Positions 19,182 through 28,909 of a stretch of 64,000 bases of DNA are shown piece after piece. Origin of the DNA: Novosphingobium sp. G106. Its GTDB lineage: Bacteria; Pseudomonadota; Alphaproteobacteria; Sphingomonadales; Sphingomonadaceae. A program made the position numbers and the translations under genes. The stretch spans positions 3,348,001 to 3,412,000 of the forward strand of contig NZ_JAHOOZ010000001.1 of assembly GCF_019075875.1 (NCBI RefSeq). Direction: 5' to 3'. The notes below the pieces were generated by a model. That model saw only the letters and a list, made by a program, of their open reading frames with translations. It had not been told where the DNA came from and made no database searches. Position 1 is the first letter of the stretch; each line of letters starts with the position of its first letter.

Positions 19182-20009
19182 CTAGATGTAAGGCGGCCTG
19201 TGCAGCCCCTTCGGGCTCAGCGTGAATATCTCGCAGCCCGTCTCGGTGATCCCGATCGAATGCTCGAACTGCGCCGACAGCGAGCGGTCGCGCGTCACTG
19301 CCGTCCAGCCGTCTTCGAGCAGCTTCACCGGCGGCTTGCCGAGGTTGATCATCGGCTCGATGGTGAAGAACATGCCGGGCCGCAGCTCAGGACCCGTGCC
19401 CGCGCGCGCGGCGTGGATCACTTCGGGCGCGTCGTGGAACAAACGGCCGAGGCCGTGGCCGCAGAACTCGCGCACCACGCCGTAGCGGTTGGCTTCGGCA
19501 TAGCGCTGGATCGCGGCGCCGATGTCACCCAGCCGCTTGCCGGGCTTTGCTTCCGCGATGCCCAGCATCAGGCATTCGTGCGTCACATCGACCAGCCGCT
19601 TGGCCTTCAGCGAGACGTCGCCAACGAGGTACATCCGGCTCGAATCGCCGTGCCAACCGTCGAGCAGCGGGGTCACGTCGATGTTGACGATGTCGCCGTC
19701 CTTGAGCGTCTTGTCCGAGGGGATGCCGTGGCAGACGACATGATTGATCGAGACGCAGGAGCTGTGCGCATAGCCGCGATAGCCCAAGGTCGCGGGCACG
19801 GCGCCGCCGTCTAGCGTCATCTGGCGCACGACATCGTCGATCTCTTCGGTGCTGACGCCCGGCTGCACGATCGGCGCCAGGGCATCGAGGATCTCGGCGG
19901 CGAGCCGCCCGGCGCGGCGCATGCCTTCGAAGGCCTCCAGGCCGTGCAGCTTGATCGTGCCATCGCGAAGCCCGGTCTCGTCGTGGGCGACTGTCTGATA
20001 TTCGGTCAT
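19182..20009 (-). CDS. map: Methionine aminopeptidase, type I
   Basis: Removes the initiator methionine from new proteins. Metal ligands are visible in the usual order: the two Asp in VNIDVTPLLDGWHGD, His in EFCGHGLG, Glu in FFTIEPM, and Glu in AQFEHS, together with HGIPSDKTLKDGD. I took ATG 20009 (MTEYQTVAHDE); an in-frame ATG at 20018 would add three residues (MGG). The protein is 275 residues with a short N-terminal extension and no zinc-finger region. Confidence 0.94.
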   Translation of the reverse strand: MTEYQTVAHDETGLRDGTIKLHGLEAFEGMRRAGRLAAEILDALAPIVQPGVSTEEIDDVVRQMTLDGGAVPATLGYRGYAHSSCVSINHVVCHGIPSDKTLKDGDIVNIDVTPLLDGWHGDSSRMYLVGDVSLKAKRLVDVTHECLMLGIAEAKPGKRLGDIGAAIQRYAEANRYGVVREFCGHGLGRLFHDAPEVIHAARAGTGPELRPGMFFTIEPMINLGKPPVKLLEDGWTAVTRDRSLSAQFEHSIGITETGCEIFTLSPKGLHRPPYI

Positions 20010-20061
20010 GCCGCCCATCTAGCGACAATCGCCCGAAATTGCGAGAGCCAGAGCCTGCAGC

Positions 20062-20883
20062 CTATCGCTTCACGGCGAAGGCCCAGCGGAATTCGGGCTT
20101 CACCGCAGCGAGTACAGCATCGGTAATCGGCAACGTGACCTCGTAATCGCCCTCGACATAAGGGCCCGCCTCATAGGGGCCGACCAGAATTCCGATACGG
20201 TCGAAACTGCTCCGGTTCGACGAGCCGAGGATCACCGTCGAGGCGACCGGATCGATGCACTGGTCGAACTCGTCGGTGCTGCCCGCCTTCACCGGCTCCC
20301 CGCGCTTTTCGGCCCGCTGCTTGTTTAGCGCTGCACAGAAGTTCTGGCGGATCGCGCGCGACAGGGCTTCCTTCGAAGTAAACAGGTCGATCGGCTCGCG
20401 GCGCCGGTCGGCCTTGCGGTCCCAGACCAGCGAACTGAAACCATGGTTCGGATGCGCCCCGCCCGAATAGTCGCTGAGATCGGCCGAGAGGCTGAGCCAG
20501 CCCGGCAGGTCGGTGACGACCTTCCAGGCCGTCCAGTTGCCGAGCGGATTGTAGGGGAAGCCCTGTTTCTTGCTGTCCGCCTGCTGCTCCTTGGCGCTGA
20601 CAATCAGATCAGCCTTCTGCTTGGCGAGATCGGCGTCGAGCTCTGCCTTGAGCTTGGGGATCGCCCCGACCGCCGCGGGATAGCCGTACTCGAACTCGTA
20701 CAGTTCGGTCGATTGCTCCTCGTGCCGGGCGACACCGGGCGCCGCTGCACTTGGTTCCGCCGCTGCGGCAACCTTCGGCGCGGGCGTCCCTTCACTGGCC
20801 AGCGTGGCGGGCGTTTCCTGCGCCTGTTTCGAGCAGGCCGCGAGGACCAATGCCAGCAGCAGCGAAGATCGCGACATCGCCAT
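20062..20883 (-). CDS. Lipoprotein with DUF4163/DUF3298-like domain
   Basis: A 273-residue predicted lipoprotein: hydrophobic start, lipobox LVLAAC with Cys17, then an Ala/Pro-rich linker. The body (about 55-273) has YEFEYGYPAAVGAIPKL, then DLSDYSGGAHPNHGF and VGPYEAGPYVEGDYEVTLP, which resemble the DUF3298/RsiV-type fold found in anti-sigma factors and envelope proteins. ATG 20883 is preceded by GAGGAAA. A function is not established. It is divergent from the aminopeptidase gene that follows. Confidence 0.8.
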   Translation of the reverse strand: MAMSRSSLLLALVLAACSKQAQETPATLASEGTPAPKVAAAAEPSAAAPGVARHEEQSTELYEFEYGYPAAVGAIPKLKAELDADLAKQKADLIVSAKEQQADSKKQGFPYNPLGNWTAWKVVTDLPGWLSLSADLSDYSGGAHPNHGFSSLVWDRKADRRREPIDLFTSKEALSRAIRQNFCAALNKQRAEKRGEPVKAGSTDEFDQCIDPVASTVILGSSNRSSFDRIGILVGPYEAGPYVEGDYEVTLPITDAVLAAVKPEFRWAFAVKR

Positions 20884-20934
20884 CACACTTTCCTCTCGCG
20901 CTAGGCGCCCTCGTCCGGCTAGCCTGTCCGCAGA

Positions 20935-22317
20935 ATGACCGACAAGCACGCATTGATCCAGCCCGATCGCGACCAGCAGGCCACGCCGATCCATCTCGTC
21001 GACAAGGCGGGGCTCAAGGCTTTCGTCAAGGAGCTCTCCGCCCCGCAGCGCGCCGCTTTGGCCGCGCAGAAGTTCGAAGGCGACGGATATTCCCATGCGA
21101 TCCTGCCCGATGGGGACGGCTGGTCGGTCGTCGCCGGCGTAGCCGATCCGGCAAGACTGTCGCCGTGGTGCATGGCCAAGCTCGCCGAAGTCCTGCCCGC
21201 AGGCACCTATCGCCGTGCCGACGCGGATCCGGGTGCCGCGCTGCTCGGCTGGGTCACTGGCCAGTACCGCTTCGACCGCTACAAGAAGGACGGACCCAAG
21301 GAAGGCCCGCGCGTGCTGCTGACCAAGGAGGTCAAGGCGATTGAGCCCGCCCTCGCCGAAGCCGCCGCGACCGCGCTGGTCCGCGACATGGTCAACACGC
21401 CTGCCGAGGACATGGGCCCGGCAGACATCGAGTCCGCTGCTGAAGCGCTCGCCAAGGAGCACAAGGCCGATTTCCACGTCACCAAGGGCGACAGGCTCGA
21501 ACGCGAATACCCGATGATCCACGCCGTCGGCCGCGCCGCCGAACGGTCGCGCAATCCGCGGCTGATCGAGATCGAATGGGGCGATCCCAAGCATCCGCGG
21601 ATCGCCGTGGTCGGCAAGGGCGTCTGCTTCGACAGCGGCGGTCTCGACATCAAGCCCTCGTCGGGCATGCTGCTGATGAAGAAGGACATGGGCGGCGCGG
21701 CGCATGCGCTGGCGCTGGCCAAGCTGATCATGGAGCGCGGGCTCAAGGTGCGGCTGCACCTGCTGCTGCCCACGGTGGAGAACGCCGTCTCGGCCAATGC
21801 CTTCCGCCCCGGCGACGTGCTGCGCTCGCGCGCCGGCATCTCGGTCGAGATCGGCAATACCGACGCCGAAGGCCGGCTGATCCTCGGCGACGCGCTGACC
21901 CGCGCCGGCGAGGAAAAGCCCGAACTGATCCTCGACTTCGCCACCCTGACCGGCGCCGCGCGTTCGGCCGTCGGCCCGGACCTCCCCGCCCTCTTCACCC
22001 GCGAGGACGCGACCGCCGAGGCCTTGCTCAAGGCCGGCGAGGCGGTCGACGACCCCTGCTGGCGCCTGCCGCTGTGGAACGGCTACCGCGACTACCTGAA
22101 GTCCGACGTGGCCGACATCAACAACAACTCGGCCAACGCCTTCGCCGGCGCGAGCGTGGCGGCGCTGTTCCTCGACCGCTTCGTGCCCGAGGGCACCGAC
22201 TGGGCCCACTTCGACACCTTCGCCTGGCGCCCGGCGAGCAAGCCCGGTCGGCCCAAAGGCGGCGATGCGCTGGGGCTCAGGGCGTCATGGCAGATGCTGC
22301 AGGAGCGGTACGGCTAG
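20935..22317 (+). CDS. M17 leucyl aminopeptidase family protein
   Basis: A cytosolic two-metal aminopeptidase. The 460-residue protein has the catalytic-domain motifs KGVCFDSGGLDIKPSSGM (Lys and Asp ligands) and the signature NTDAEGRLIL (Asp and Glu ligands), followed by LDFATLTGAA. The N-terminal domain is shorter and unlike PepA. This places it in the PepB/leucyl-aminopeptidase-like branch, so I give no symbol. Divergent from the lipoprotein gene, with about 50 bases between the starts. Confidence 0.93.
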   Translation: MTDKHALIQPDRDQQATPIHLVDKAGLKAFVKELSAPQRAALAAQKFEGDGYSHAILPDGDGWSVVAGVADPARLSPWCMAKLAEVLPAGTYRRADADPGAALLGWVTGQYRFDRYKKDGPKEGPRVLLTKEVKAIEPALAEAAATALVRDMVNTPAEDMGPADIESAAEALAKEHKADFHVTKGDRLEREYPMIHAVGRAAERSRNPRLIEIEWGDPKHPRIAVVGKGVCFDSGGLDIKPSSGMLLMKKDMGGAAHALALAKLIMERGLKVRLHLLLPTVENAVSANAFRPGDVLRSRAGISVEIGNTDAEGRLILGDALTRAGEEKPELILDFATLTGAARSAVGPDLPALFTREDATAEALLKAGEAVDDPCWRLPLWNGYRDYLKSDVADINNNSANAFAGASVAALFLDRFVPEGTDWAHFDTFAWRPASKPGRPKGGDALGLRASWQMLQERYG

Positions 22318-22370
22318 ATTGCGGTCGTGCGATCGCGTGGGCTGGACGTGGGGAGTCCAAAAAGGCAGCT

Positions 22371-22745
22371 TTAGGGTGTCGTCTGATCGCTAGCTGCCCT
22401 GATTTTCCCTCCGGATCGTCTATCTGCTATCCAACGACCAACATCGACAACAACTAGCCACCAAACGGTACCTAGCAGCACGTCAAAAATGAACGAAAGC
22501 ATGTGGGGTTTGTAAATGCCATAGAAGTAGGCGCCCGGCCCGTCATACATCGAAGGGCTCCGGATATAATCGGTCATGACGTCAGTAATAGTGGAAAATG
22601 GCCAATACCCGACATAAGATAGAAATCCCCAAATGAATGCATCTATCTTGCCATTTGTCCCGGCAACGAAAACCGCCAATGCATAAATTAAATAGGCTAT
22701 TGGTATCGCACGTCTCACAGCGGTTTCAGCCCTGATGGTTGTCAC
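22371..22745 (-). CDS. Hypothetical three-span membrane protein in low-GC DNA
   Basis: About 124 residues from a GTG at 22745, with three hydrophobic segments (AIPIAYLIYALAVFVAG; IDAFIWGFLSYVGYW; MLSFIFDVLLGTVWWLVVV) and a short basic tail. I recognise no family. No ribosome site is clear before GTG 22745; the frame stays open to 22832, so the start is uncertain. Within it, 140 of the 300 bases from 22441 to 22740 are G or C (47%), against about two-thirds in the flanking genes, which suggests transfer from another genome. It is next to an HNH protein gene. Confidence 0.55.
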   Translation of the reverse strand: MTTIRAETAVRRAIPIAYLIYALAVFVAGTNGKIDAFIWGFLSYVGYWPFSTITDVMTDYIRSPSMYDGPGAYFYGIYKPHMLSFIFDVLLGTVWWLVVVDVGRWIADRRSGGKIRAASDQTTP

Positions 22746-22847
22746 AACGATATGCCGACAGGGCGGGACTGATGCAACGTCCGCTTGTGGGAAGGGGTTT
22801 GCGAACTGGCGATGGCAGAATTGTCGGCACAAGCCCCCGCCCTCTGA

Positions 22848-23189
22848 TCACCGCTGCTTCTTGGCCGTGGTCGCGGTGAAATCCGGGTCCTTGTTCGCCA
22901 CCCAGTCGACGAACTTGCGCACTTTGGGGTCGAGCAGGAGGCCTTCCACGTCCATCCCGTGCCGCTGCAGTTCGGAATTGGTGAAATTGGCGATCAGCGT
23001 CTGCTGGCAGATGGGGTGCATCGGCACGACATCGCGGCCGCCCCGGCTCTTGGGCACGGGGTGGTGCCAGACGATGGTCTTGCCCGTCGGCCGGCCGCAG
23101 AGCCAGCAGGGGACGACCGGCGCGGGAGCCTCGTCCTCCTCGCGGTCCAGGTCGCCATAGGGATCACGTTTGGAATGCTTGCGGGCCAT
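22848..23189 (-). CDS. HNH endonuclease-like protein
   Basis: A 113-residue protein with the pattern of an HNH nuclease: CWLC (Cys28, Cys31), VWHHPVPKSRGG (His42-His43), then MHPICQQ (His58, Cys61) and an Asn in IANFTN. The CxxC/HxxC pairs would bind structural zinc and the HH the catalytic metal. Such stand-alone small HNH proteins are common on alphaproteobacterial chromosomes; the target is unknown. A basic N-terminus (MARKHSKRD) could touch DNA. It could be a DNA-binding relic with no nuclease activity. Confidence 0.8.
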   Translation of the reverse strand: MARKHSKRDPYGDLDREEDEAPAPVVPCWLCGRPTGKTIVWHHPVPKSRGGRDVVPMHPICQQTLIANFTNSELQRHGMDVEGLLLDPKVRKFVDWVANKDPDFTATTAKKQR

Positions 23190-23287
23190 GCGTCTGCCTG
23201 GATTGCCTGAACTTGCGCTGCGCCCTACCGCGCCGGCGCCGGCATGGCCACAAGCACCTCAGCTTTTTCCGCTTTCCCGGCGAGCGG

Positions 23288-24307
23288 TCATATCTCCACG
23301 CAGACCTTGCCGAAGTGCTGGCCCGACTGCAGGTGGCGGAAAGCATCGGCCAGGTTCTCCAGCTTGAATGCGCGGTCGAGCACCGGCCTGATGCCGCTCG
23401 CCTCGATCCCGCGGACCATGTCGATCTGGTCGCGCCGCGAGCCGACGGTCACCGCCTGCAGGTTGAGCCGCTTGGCCTGGACGATGGCGAAAGGCATCGT
23501 GTCGATCTGGAATCCGCCGACTGCGCCGATGATCGCCACATGCGCGCCCGTGCGCGCGGCGACGAAGGACTGGCCGATCGTGTTCGGCCCGCCGACCTCG
23601 ATGACGTGATCGACACCGAGCCCACCGGTCAGCGCCAGCACGGCCGCGCCCCATTGCTCTTCCTCGCGGTAGTTGATCAGGTGATCGGCGCCGAGCGCCT
23701 TGAGCTTCGCCAGCTTCTCGGCGCTGCCCGATGTGGCGATCACCGTCGCTCCCGCCGCCTTGGCGAACTGCAGCGCGAACAGCGAGACGCCGCCGGTGCC
23801 TTCGATCAGCACGGTCGCGCCGGGCTTGACCTTGCCGTCGGTCACCACAGCGCGCCAGGCGGTAACGCCAGCGCAGGTCAACGAAGCGCTTTCGGCCGGA
23901 GTGAAACCCGCGGGCGCGCGGGTGAAATGGGTCGCGGGCCGCGTCGCTTCTTCGCAGGCGAAGCCGTCGGCCGGACCGCCGGGCGAGTTGTCGAGGTGGA
24001 TCTTGTCGATATGCCCGTCGAGCCACTTCGGGTGGAAAGTGCTGACGACCTGGTCGCCCTGCTTGAACTCGGTCACGCCCTCGCCCACAGCGATCACCTC
24101 GCCCGCGCCGTCGGACAGCGGGATCAGCCCGTCCTTCACCGGAAAGAACCCGCCGACCACCAGCCCGTCGCGAAAGTTGAGGGAGGCCGCGAGCAAGCGC
24201 ACCTTGATCTCGCCCGGCCCCGGCGCGGGCGCCTCGGCACTCTCGAGCCTCAGATTGTCGAGGCTCGCCGGCTGGTAGAGGCGCATGGCTCCGGTCATCG
24301 TCGTCAT
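23288..24307 (-). CDS. Zinc-independent MDR family NAD(P)-dependent alcohol dehydrogenase
   Basis: A 339-residue medium-chain dehydrogenase/reductase. It has the GroES-like N-domain (RLLAASLNFRDGLVVGG), PLSDGAGEVIAVGEGV, and the cofactor site TVLIEGTGGVSLFALQFAKAAGA. The Cys/His zinc ligands of classic alcohol dehydrogenases are absent (NFRDGL replaces CxxD), which places it with the quinone-reductase-like or zinc-free group. Its ATG overlaps the stop of the NTF2-like gene as ATGA, so the two are one transcription unit. Substrate unknown. Confidence 0.87.
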   Translation of the reverse strand: MTTMTGAMRLYQPASLDNLRLESAEAPAPGPGEIKVRLLAASLNFRDGLVVGGFFPVKDGLIPLSDGAGEVIAVGEGVTEFKQGDQVVSTFHPKWLDGHIDKIHLDNSPGGPADGFACEEATRPATHFTRAPAGFTPAESASLTCAGVTAWRAVVTDGKVKPGATVLIEGTGGVSLFALQFAKAAGATVIATSGSAEKLAKLKALGADHLINYREEEQWGAAVLALTGGLGVDHVIEVGGPNTIGQSFVAARTGAHVAIIGAVGGFQIDTMPFAIVQAKRLNLQAVTVGSRRDQIDMVRGIEASGIRPVLDRAFKLENLADAFRHLQSGQHFGKVCVEI

Positions 24308-24693
24308 CCTTGCAGGTGCGCCATCAGCGGCACGAGTTTCTCTTGCGCTATGAGCGCGTTGTAGTGCTCGGCAATCGAAGCGATCCGTCCGTCGCGGATG
24401 CGCAGCACGAACACATAGGTCTGGGCATAGGGCTCGCCGTTCACCAGCACGCCGTCGGATCGCGCCTCGGCCACCGCGCAGTCGCCTTCGGCGGTGATCG
24501 CATCGATCGTGAAGCGCAGCGGCTCGCGCATGACGCTGCCCAGCCAGCGCACCGCAGCCTGATAGGTCCGCTTGTCGATCGGCCCCTGCGTGGTCAGCCA
24601 GGCGGTCATGTCCTCGGTCAGCAAGTCGTCGGGCAGTTCGCCGGCGGTCACAGCGGCAAAATAGGCGTGCACCAGACGATCGGCTTCGCGCAT
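24304..24693 (-). CDS. NTF2-like (SnoaL-type) protein
   Basis: A 129-residue protein of the cone-shaped NTF2-like fold: N-terminal helices (MREADRLVHAYFAAVTAGEL), DDLLTEDMTAWLT, and the C-terminal strands YVFVLRIRDGRIASIAEHYN, the family's most typical feature. These act as isomerases, dehydratases or ligand carriers. The ATG at 24693 follows AGGAGAGGTGAC; the longer reading has no support. It leads the MDR dehydrogenase gene with a four-base overlap, so it may act on the same compound. Confidence 0.85.
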   Translation of the reverse strand: MREADRLVHAYFAAVTAGELPDDLLTEDMTAWLTTQGPIDKRTYQAAVRWLGSVMREPLRFTIDAITAEGDCAVAEARSDGVLVNGEPYAQTYVFVLRIRDGRIASIAEHYNALIAQEKLVPLMAHLQG

Positions 24694-24824
24694 TGTCACC
24701 TCTCCTGCTTGTCCGCCGGCTAATAGCAATCGGGTACAGGCCCGACTTGACCGATTCGGTCGCACAGCGCAGCGCTGTTTCTCATGCCGACCCGCCGAAT
24801 CGCCCTCAACCTTGCGTCAATGCC

Positions 24825-25229
24825 ATGAGCGATATAAGCGCGCCGGTCTTCGACTTCGCGGGAAACCAGCATTTGACAGCATTCGACGGCCATACGAGAC
24901 CCGAGCTGCCCCAGGGCATGCTCTCGCTCACCGGTCCCGGCGCGACCGCCGAGGCAGGGCATCTGCCCGTGCGCGGCGATCTCGCGCATATCAAGCTCGC
25001 CGGCCGATACTTCGTACCCCATTACGCGGTGCCCATGCCGCATACCGTCGCCGCCAAGGGCGCGAGCCTGCGCCGCGCGGGCAAGCCTGACGCCGAACAG
25101 ATCTGCATGCTGCCCGCCGGCGGCACTTTCGACGTGCTCGACATCGCCGGCGGCTGGGCCTGGGGCCAGTTCGGCGACGATGGCCATGTCGGCTATGTCG
25201 TGCTCACCGAACTCGAGGGTGCTGCGTGA
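24825..25229 (+). CDS. SH3-like domain protein
   Basis: A 134-residue protein without signal peptide. The second half (about 78-131) looks like a bacterial SH3 domain: SLRRAGKPDAEQICMLPAGG, FDVLDIAGGWAWGQF, HVGYVVLTEL. The first half reads like the leading domain that precedes SH3 and NlpC/P60 peptidase modules in cell-wall hydrolases, but no peptidase follows here. The stop TGA overlaps the ATG of argC (TGATG), an unusual pairing with an arginine-pathway gene. Function not known. Confidence 0.7.
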   Translation: MSDISAPVFDFAGNQHLTAFDGHTRPELPQGMLSLTGPGATAEAGHLPVRGDLAHIKLAGRYFVPHYAVPMPHTVAAKGASLRRAGKPDAEQICMLPAGGTFDVLDIAGGWAWGQFGDDGHVGYVVLTELEGAA

Positions 25230-26152
25230 TGACCGCAAGCGTATTCATCGACGGTGCCGTCGGCACCACGGGCCTCGAGATCGCCGACCGGCTGTCGGGC
25301 CGGGATGAGTTCACGCTGATCACCCTGCCCGAGGATCGCCGCAAGGACGACGCGGCGCGGGCCGAGGCGCTGAACGCCGCCGACTTCGTCATCCTCTGCC
25401 TGCCCGACGATGCCGCCAAGGCTGCCGTCGCGATGATCGACAACCCGCGCACCCGCGTGATCGACGCCTCCTCGGCGCACCGCGTCGCCGATGGCTGGAC
25501 CTACGGCTTTCCCGAAGTGGTCGGCCGCGAGACGGTCGCCGCGGCGATGCGCGTCAGCAATCCGGGCTGCTACCCCACGGGCTTCATCGCGCTGGTCGCG
25601 CCGCTGGTGAAAGCCGGGCTGCTGCCCGCGAGCTGGCCTTACACGGTCACCGCCGTCTCGGGCTATTCGGGCGGCGGCAAGGCGCTGATCGCTCGGTTCG
25701 AGGACGATACGGACATAGCCTTCCGCGACTATGGCCTGAGCCTGGGCCACAAGCACGTGCCCGAGATGACCAAGCTCGCCGGCCTGGTCCACGCGCCAGT
25801 CTTCGCGCCCGCGGTGATCCCCGCGCATCGCGGCATGGTGGTCGAGGTTCCCCTCCCGCTTGCCGCGATTCCGGGTGCCGCGGCGCCCGCAGCCCTGCTC
25901 GCCTGCCTGAAGCAGGCCTATGCCGGCAGCGAGGTCGTCACCGTGCACGAAGGCACGCCCGACGAACTGCTGCTAAGGCGCTCGACCGCGCCGAGCGACC
26001 GGCTCGATCTCCACGTCTTCGGTGCGAAAGACGGCAGCCAGGCGCGGCTCGTTGCCGTGCTTGATAACCTCGGCAAGGGCGCTAGCGGCGCTGCGGTGCA
26101 GAACCTCAACCTTATGGCGAGCCTGCCCGAAACCGCAGGCCTGGCGCTCTGA
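25229..26152 (+). CDS. argC: N-acetyl-gamma-glutamyl-phosphate reductase, type 2
   Basis: Third enzyme of arginine synthesis: it reduces N-acetylglutamyl phosphate to the semialdehyde with NADPH. The 307-residue protein carries DGAVGTTGLEIADRL at the cofactor site, the catalytic Cys in VSNPGCYPTGF (Cys114), and SGYSGGGK. The length and motif spelling fit the short type 2 form. I use ATG 25229; GTG at 25226 is an alternative giving a GTGA overlap. An AT-rich intergenic region follows. Confidence 0.93.
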   Translation: MTASVFIDGAVGTTGLEIADRLSGRDEFTLITLPEDRRKDDAARAEALNAADFVILCLPDDAAKAAVAMIDNPRTRVIDASSAHRVADGWTYGFPEVVGRETVAAAMRVSNPGCYPTGFIALVAPLVKAGLLPASWPYTVTAVSGYSGGGKALIARFEDDTDIAFRDYGLSLGHKHVPEMTKLAGLVHAPVFAPAVIPAHRGMVVEVPLPLAAIPGAAAPAALLACLKQAYAGSEVVTVHEGTPDELLLRRSTAPSDRLDLHVFGAKDGSQARLVAVLDNLGKGASGAAVQNLNLMASLPETAGLAL

Positions 26153-26746
<594 letters not shown>

Positions 26747-26839
26747 TTGCCCATTTCCGGCGGTTCGGGCGAGCCGCTTTACCAGTATTGAAAATCCAAC
26801 CAGCCCCGGCCCGCGCCGGGGCGTCGAGAAAGGCGAAAA

Positions 26840-28249
26840 ATGGCTAAGGCAAGCGACATCATCAAGCGGATCAAGGAAGAGGAGATCGAGTGGGTCGATC
26901 TGCGTTTCACCGATCCCAAGGGTAAGTGGCAGCACCTGACCATGGTCGCCGCGCTGCTCGGTGAAGACGAGCTCGAAGACGGCCTGATGTTCGACGGTTC
27001 GTCGATCGACGGCTGGAAGGCGATCAACGAGTCGGACATGATCCTCAAGCCCGACCTCGACGCCGTCTACATCGATCCGTTCTCGGCCACGCCGATGATG
27101 ATCCTGGTCTGCGACATCGTCGAGCCTTCGTCGGGCGAGCTCTATGCCCGCGACCCGCGTTCGACCGCCAAGCGCGCCGAAGCCTTCGTCAAGTCGAGCG
27201 GCGTGGGCGACACCGTCTATGTCGGCCCCGAAGCCGAATTCTTTGTCTTCGACGACGTCCGCTTCTATGACGGCTACGACGGCAACGGCTTCAAGATCGA
27301 CGACATCGAGCTGCCGACCAACTCGAACCGCGAATACGACGGCGGCAACCTCGCCCACCGTCCGCGCGCCAAGGGCGGCTACTTCCCCGTCGCGCCGGTC
27401 GACAGCCTGGTCGATGTCCGCGCCGAGATGGTCTCGACGATGATCGAGATGGGCCTGCCCTGCGACAAGCACCACCACGAAGTCGCCAGCGCCCAGCACG
27501 AACTCGGCCTGACCTTCGGCAAGCTCGTCGAAACCGCCGACCGCATGCAGGTCTACAAGTACGTCGTCCACCAGGTCGCCCAGGCCTATGGCAAGACGGC
27601 AACGTTCATGCCGAAGCCGATCATGAAGGACAACGGCTCGGGCATGCACACGCACATCTCGATCTGGGATGGCGGCAAGCCGCTGTTCGCCGGTAACGGC
27701 TATGCCGGTCTGTCGGACATGTGCCTCTACTTCATCGGCGGCGTCATCAAGCACGCCAAGGCGCTGAACGCCTTCACCAACCCGACGACCAATAGCTACA
27801 AGCGTCTGGTCCCGGGCTACGAAGCGCCGGTGCTGCTGGCCTATTCGGCCCGCAACCGTTCGGCCTCGTGCCGTATTCCCTACGGCTCGGGCGCCAAGGC
27901 GAAGCGCGTCGAATTCCGCTTCCCCGACGCGATGGCCAACCCCTACCTCTGCTACGCCGCGCTGCTTATGGCCGGCCTGGACGGGATTAAGAACAAGATC
28001 CACCCGGGCGAAGCCATGGACAAGAACCTCTACGATCTGCCGCCGGCCGAACTCGCCGAAGTGCCGACCGTCTGCGGTTCGCTGCGCGAAGCGCTGGAAT
28101 CGCTCGAAGCCGACTACGACTTCCTGATCCAGGGCGGCGTGTTCACCAAGGACCAGATCGAAGCCTATATCGAGCTCAAGTGGCCCGAAGTGATGCGCTG
28201 GGAAACCACGCCGTCGCCGGTCGAGTTCGACATGTACTACAGCTGGTAA
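26840..28249 (+). CDS. glnA: Glutamine synthetase, type I
   Basis: Makes glutamine from glutamate, ammonia and ATP. The 469-residue protein has [13 protein letters not shown], the metal motif [33 protein letters not shown], and Tyr398 in KNLYDLPP, the adenylylation site of the GSI-beta group. This means activity is likely tuned by GlnE under PII control. It lies 93 bases after glnB and ends at a strong terminator. Confidence 0.97.
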   Translation: MAKASDIIKRIKEEEIEWVDLRFTDPKGKWQHLTMVAALLGEDELEDGLMFDGSSIDGWKAINESDMILKPDLDAVYIDPFSATPMMILVCDIVEPSSGELYARDPRSTAKRAEAFVKSSGVGDTVYVGPEAEFFVFDDVRFYDGYDGNGFKIDDIELPTNSNREYDGGNLAHRPRAKGGYFPVAPVDSLVDVRAEMVSTMIEMGLPCDKHHHEVASAQHELGLTFGKLVETADRMQVYKYVVHQVAQAYGKTATFMPKPIMKDNGSGMHTHISIWDGGKPLFAGNGYAGLSDMCLYFIGGVIKHAKALNAFTNPTTNSYKRLVPGYEAPVLLAYSARNRSASCRIPYGSGAKAKRVEFRFPDAMANPYLCYAALLMAGLDGIKNKIHPGEAMDKNLYDLPPAELAEVPTVCGSLREALESLEADYDFLIQGGVFTKDQIEAYIELKWPEVMRWETTPSPVEFDMYYSW

Positions 28250-28275
28250 GCCAGCTTCAGTTCTAACAGCGGGAG

Positions 28276-28306
28276 GGGCGTCCGGAGCGATCCGGGCGCC
28301 CTTTTT
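28276..28306 (+). terminator. Rho-independent terminator of glnBA
   Basis: GGGCGTCCGGA and TCCGGGCGCCC form an 11-pair stem with one G-U pair and a GCGA loop, followed by five T. It lies 26 bases after the glnA stop. Confidence 0.9.
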
Positions 28307-28373
28307 GTTTGGCCGCTGGGAGACGCCACGATAGGCTTGGCCAAAATGGGAGAGCGCCGATGGATCTGACCCA

Positions 28374-28781
28374 ATGGACCTAGCGATGCATGCGACCAAG
28401 CTGGTGGTCGCCGATGTCGAGGCGGCCGAGCGGTTCTATCTGGCGTTGGGACTCAAGCTCGCCAGCCGCAATCTCGGCGGCGAGGATGAGGTGCGGCAGC
28501 AGCAGTCGTGGCTGTCGGTGACGGGCGACATGACCTCGCACATCCTGATCCTCAGCCGCTTCCTCGAAAAGCCTGCGCCGTCGCGGCCAAACTATCCCGG
28601 CGAGGTCTGGCTCTGCTTCCAGGTGCCCGACGTCGAAGCCACCGTCGCGGCCGCACTGGCGGCGGGCGGCGCGCTGTTCCGCGCCGGCGAGGACCGCCCG
28701 GAACACGGCGTGCGCGCGGCGGTGATCAGCGACAGCGAAGGGCACCATATCGAGCTCGTCGGCCCGATGCGCGGGAACTAG
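28374..28781 (+). CDS. VOC-family (glyoxalase/bleomycin-resistance-like) protein
   Basis: A 135-residue protein with a single vicinal-oxygen-chelate fold: MHATKLVVADVEAAERFYLALGLKL at the start and VISDSEGHHIELVGP at the end, giving candidate metal ligands His and Glu. Glyoxalase-like enzymes, dioxygenases and resistance proteins share this shape. ATG 28386 (MHATKLVV) is an alternative start. It stands alone, after the glnA terminator. Confidence 0.85.
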   Translation: MDLAMHATKLVVADVEAAERFYLALGLKLASRNLGGEDEVRQQQSWLSVTGDMTSHILILSRFLEKPAPSRPNYPGEVWLCFQVPDVEATVAAALAAGGALFRAGEDRPEHGVRAAVISDSEGHHIELVGPMRGN

Positions 28782-28909
28782 GTTCCGATCAAAAAGGCCC
28801 GCCTCGTCATCCGCCGCGGGGCCTGCCTTCCCAATCGCGATTACTGCTCGAACTTGTAGCGCGGACACGGTCGCCAAAACTGTCGCGAAAAAGTTTGTCG
28901 GCGGGGCCG

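Noticed and set aside
20890..22209. N-terminal extension of the lipoprotein frame at 20062-20883
   Set aside because: The extra 440 residues lie opposite the aminopeptidase gene; the lipoprotein start with a good ribosome site is at 20883.
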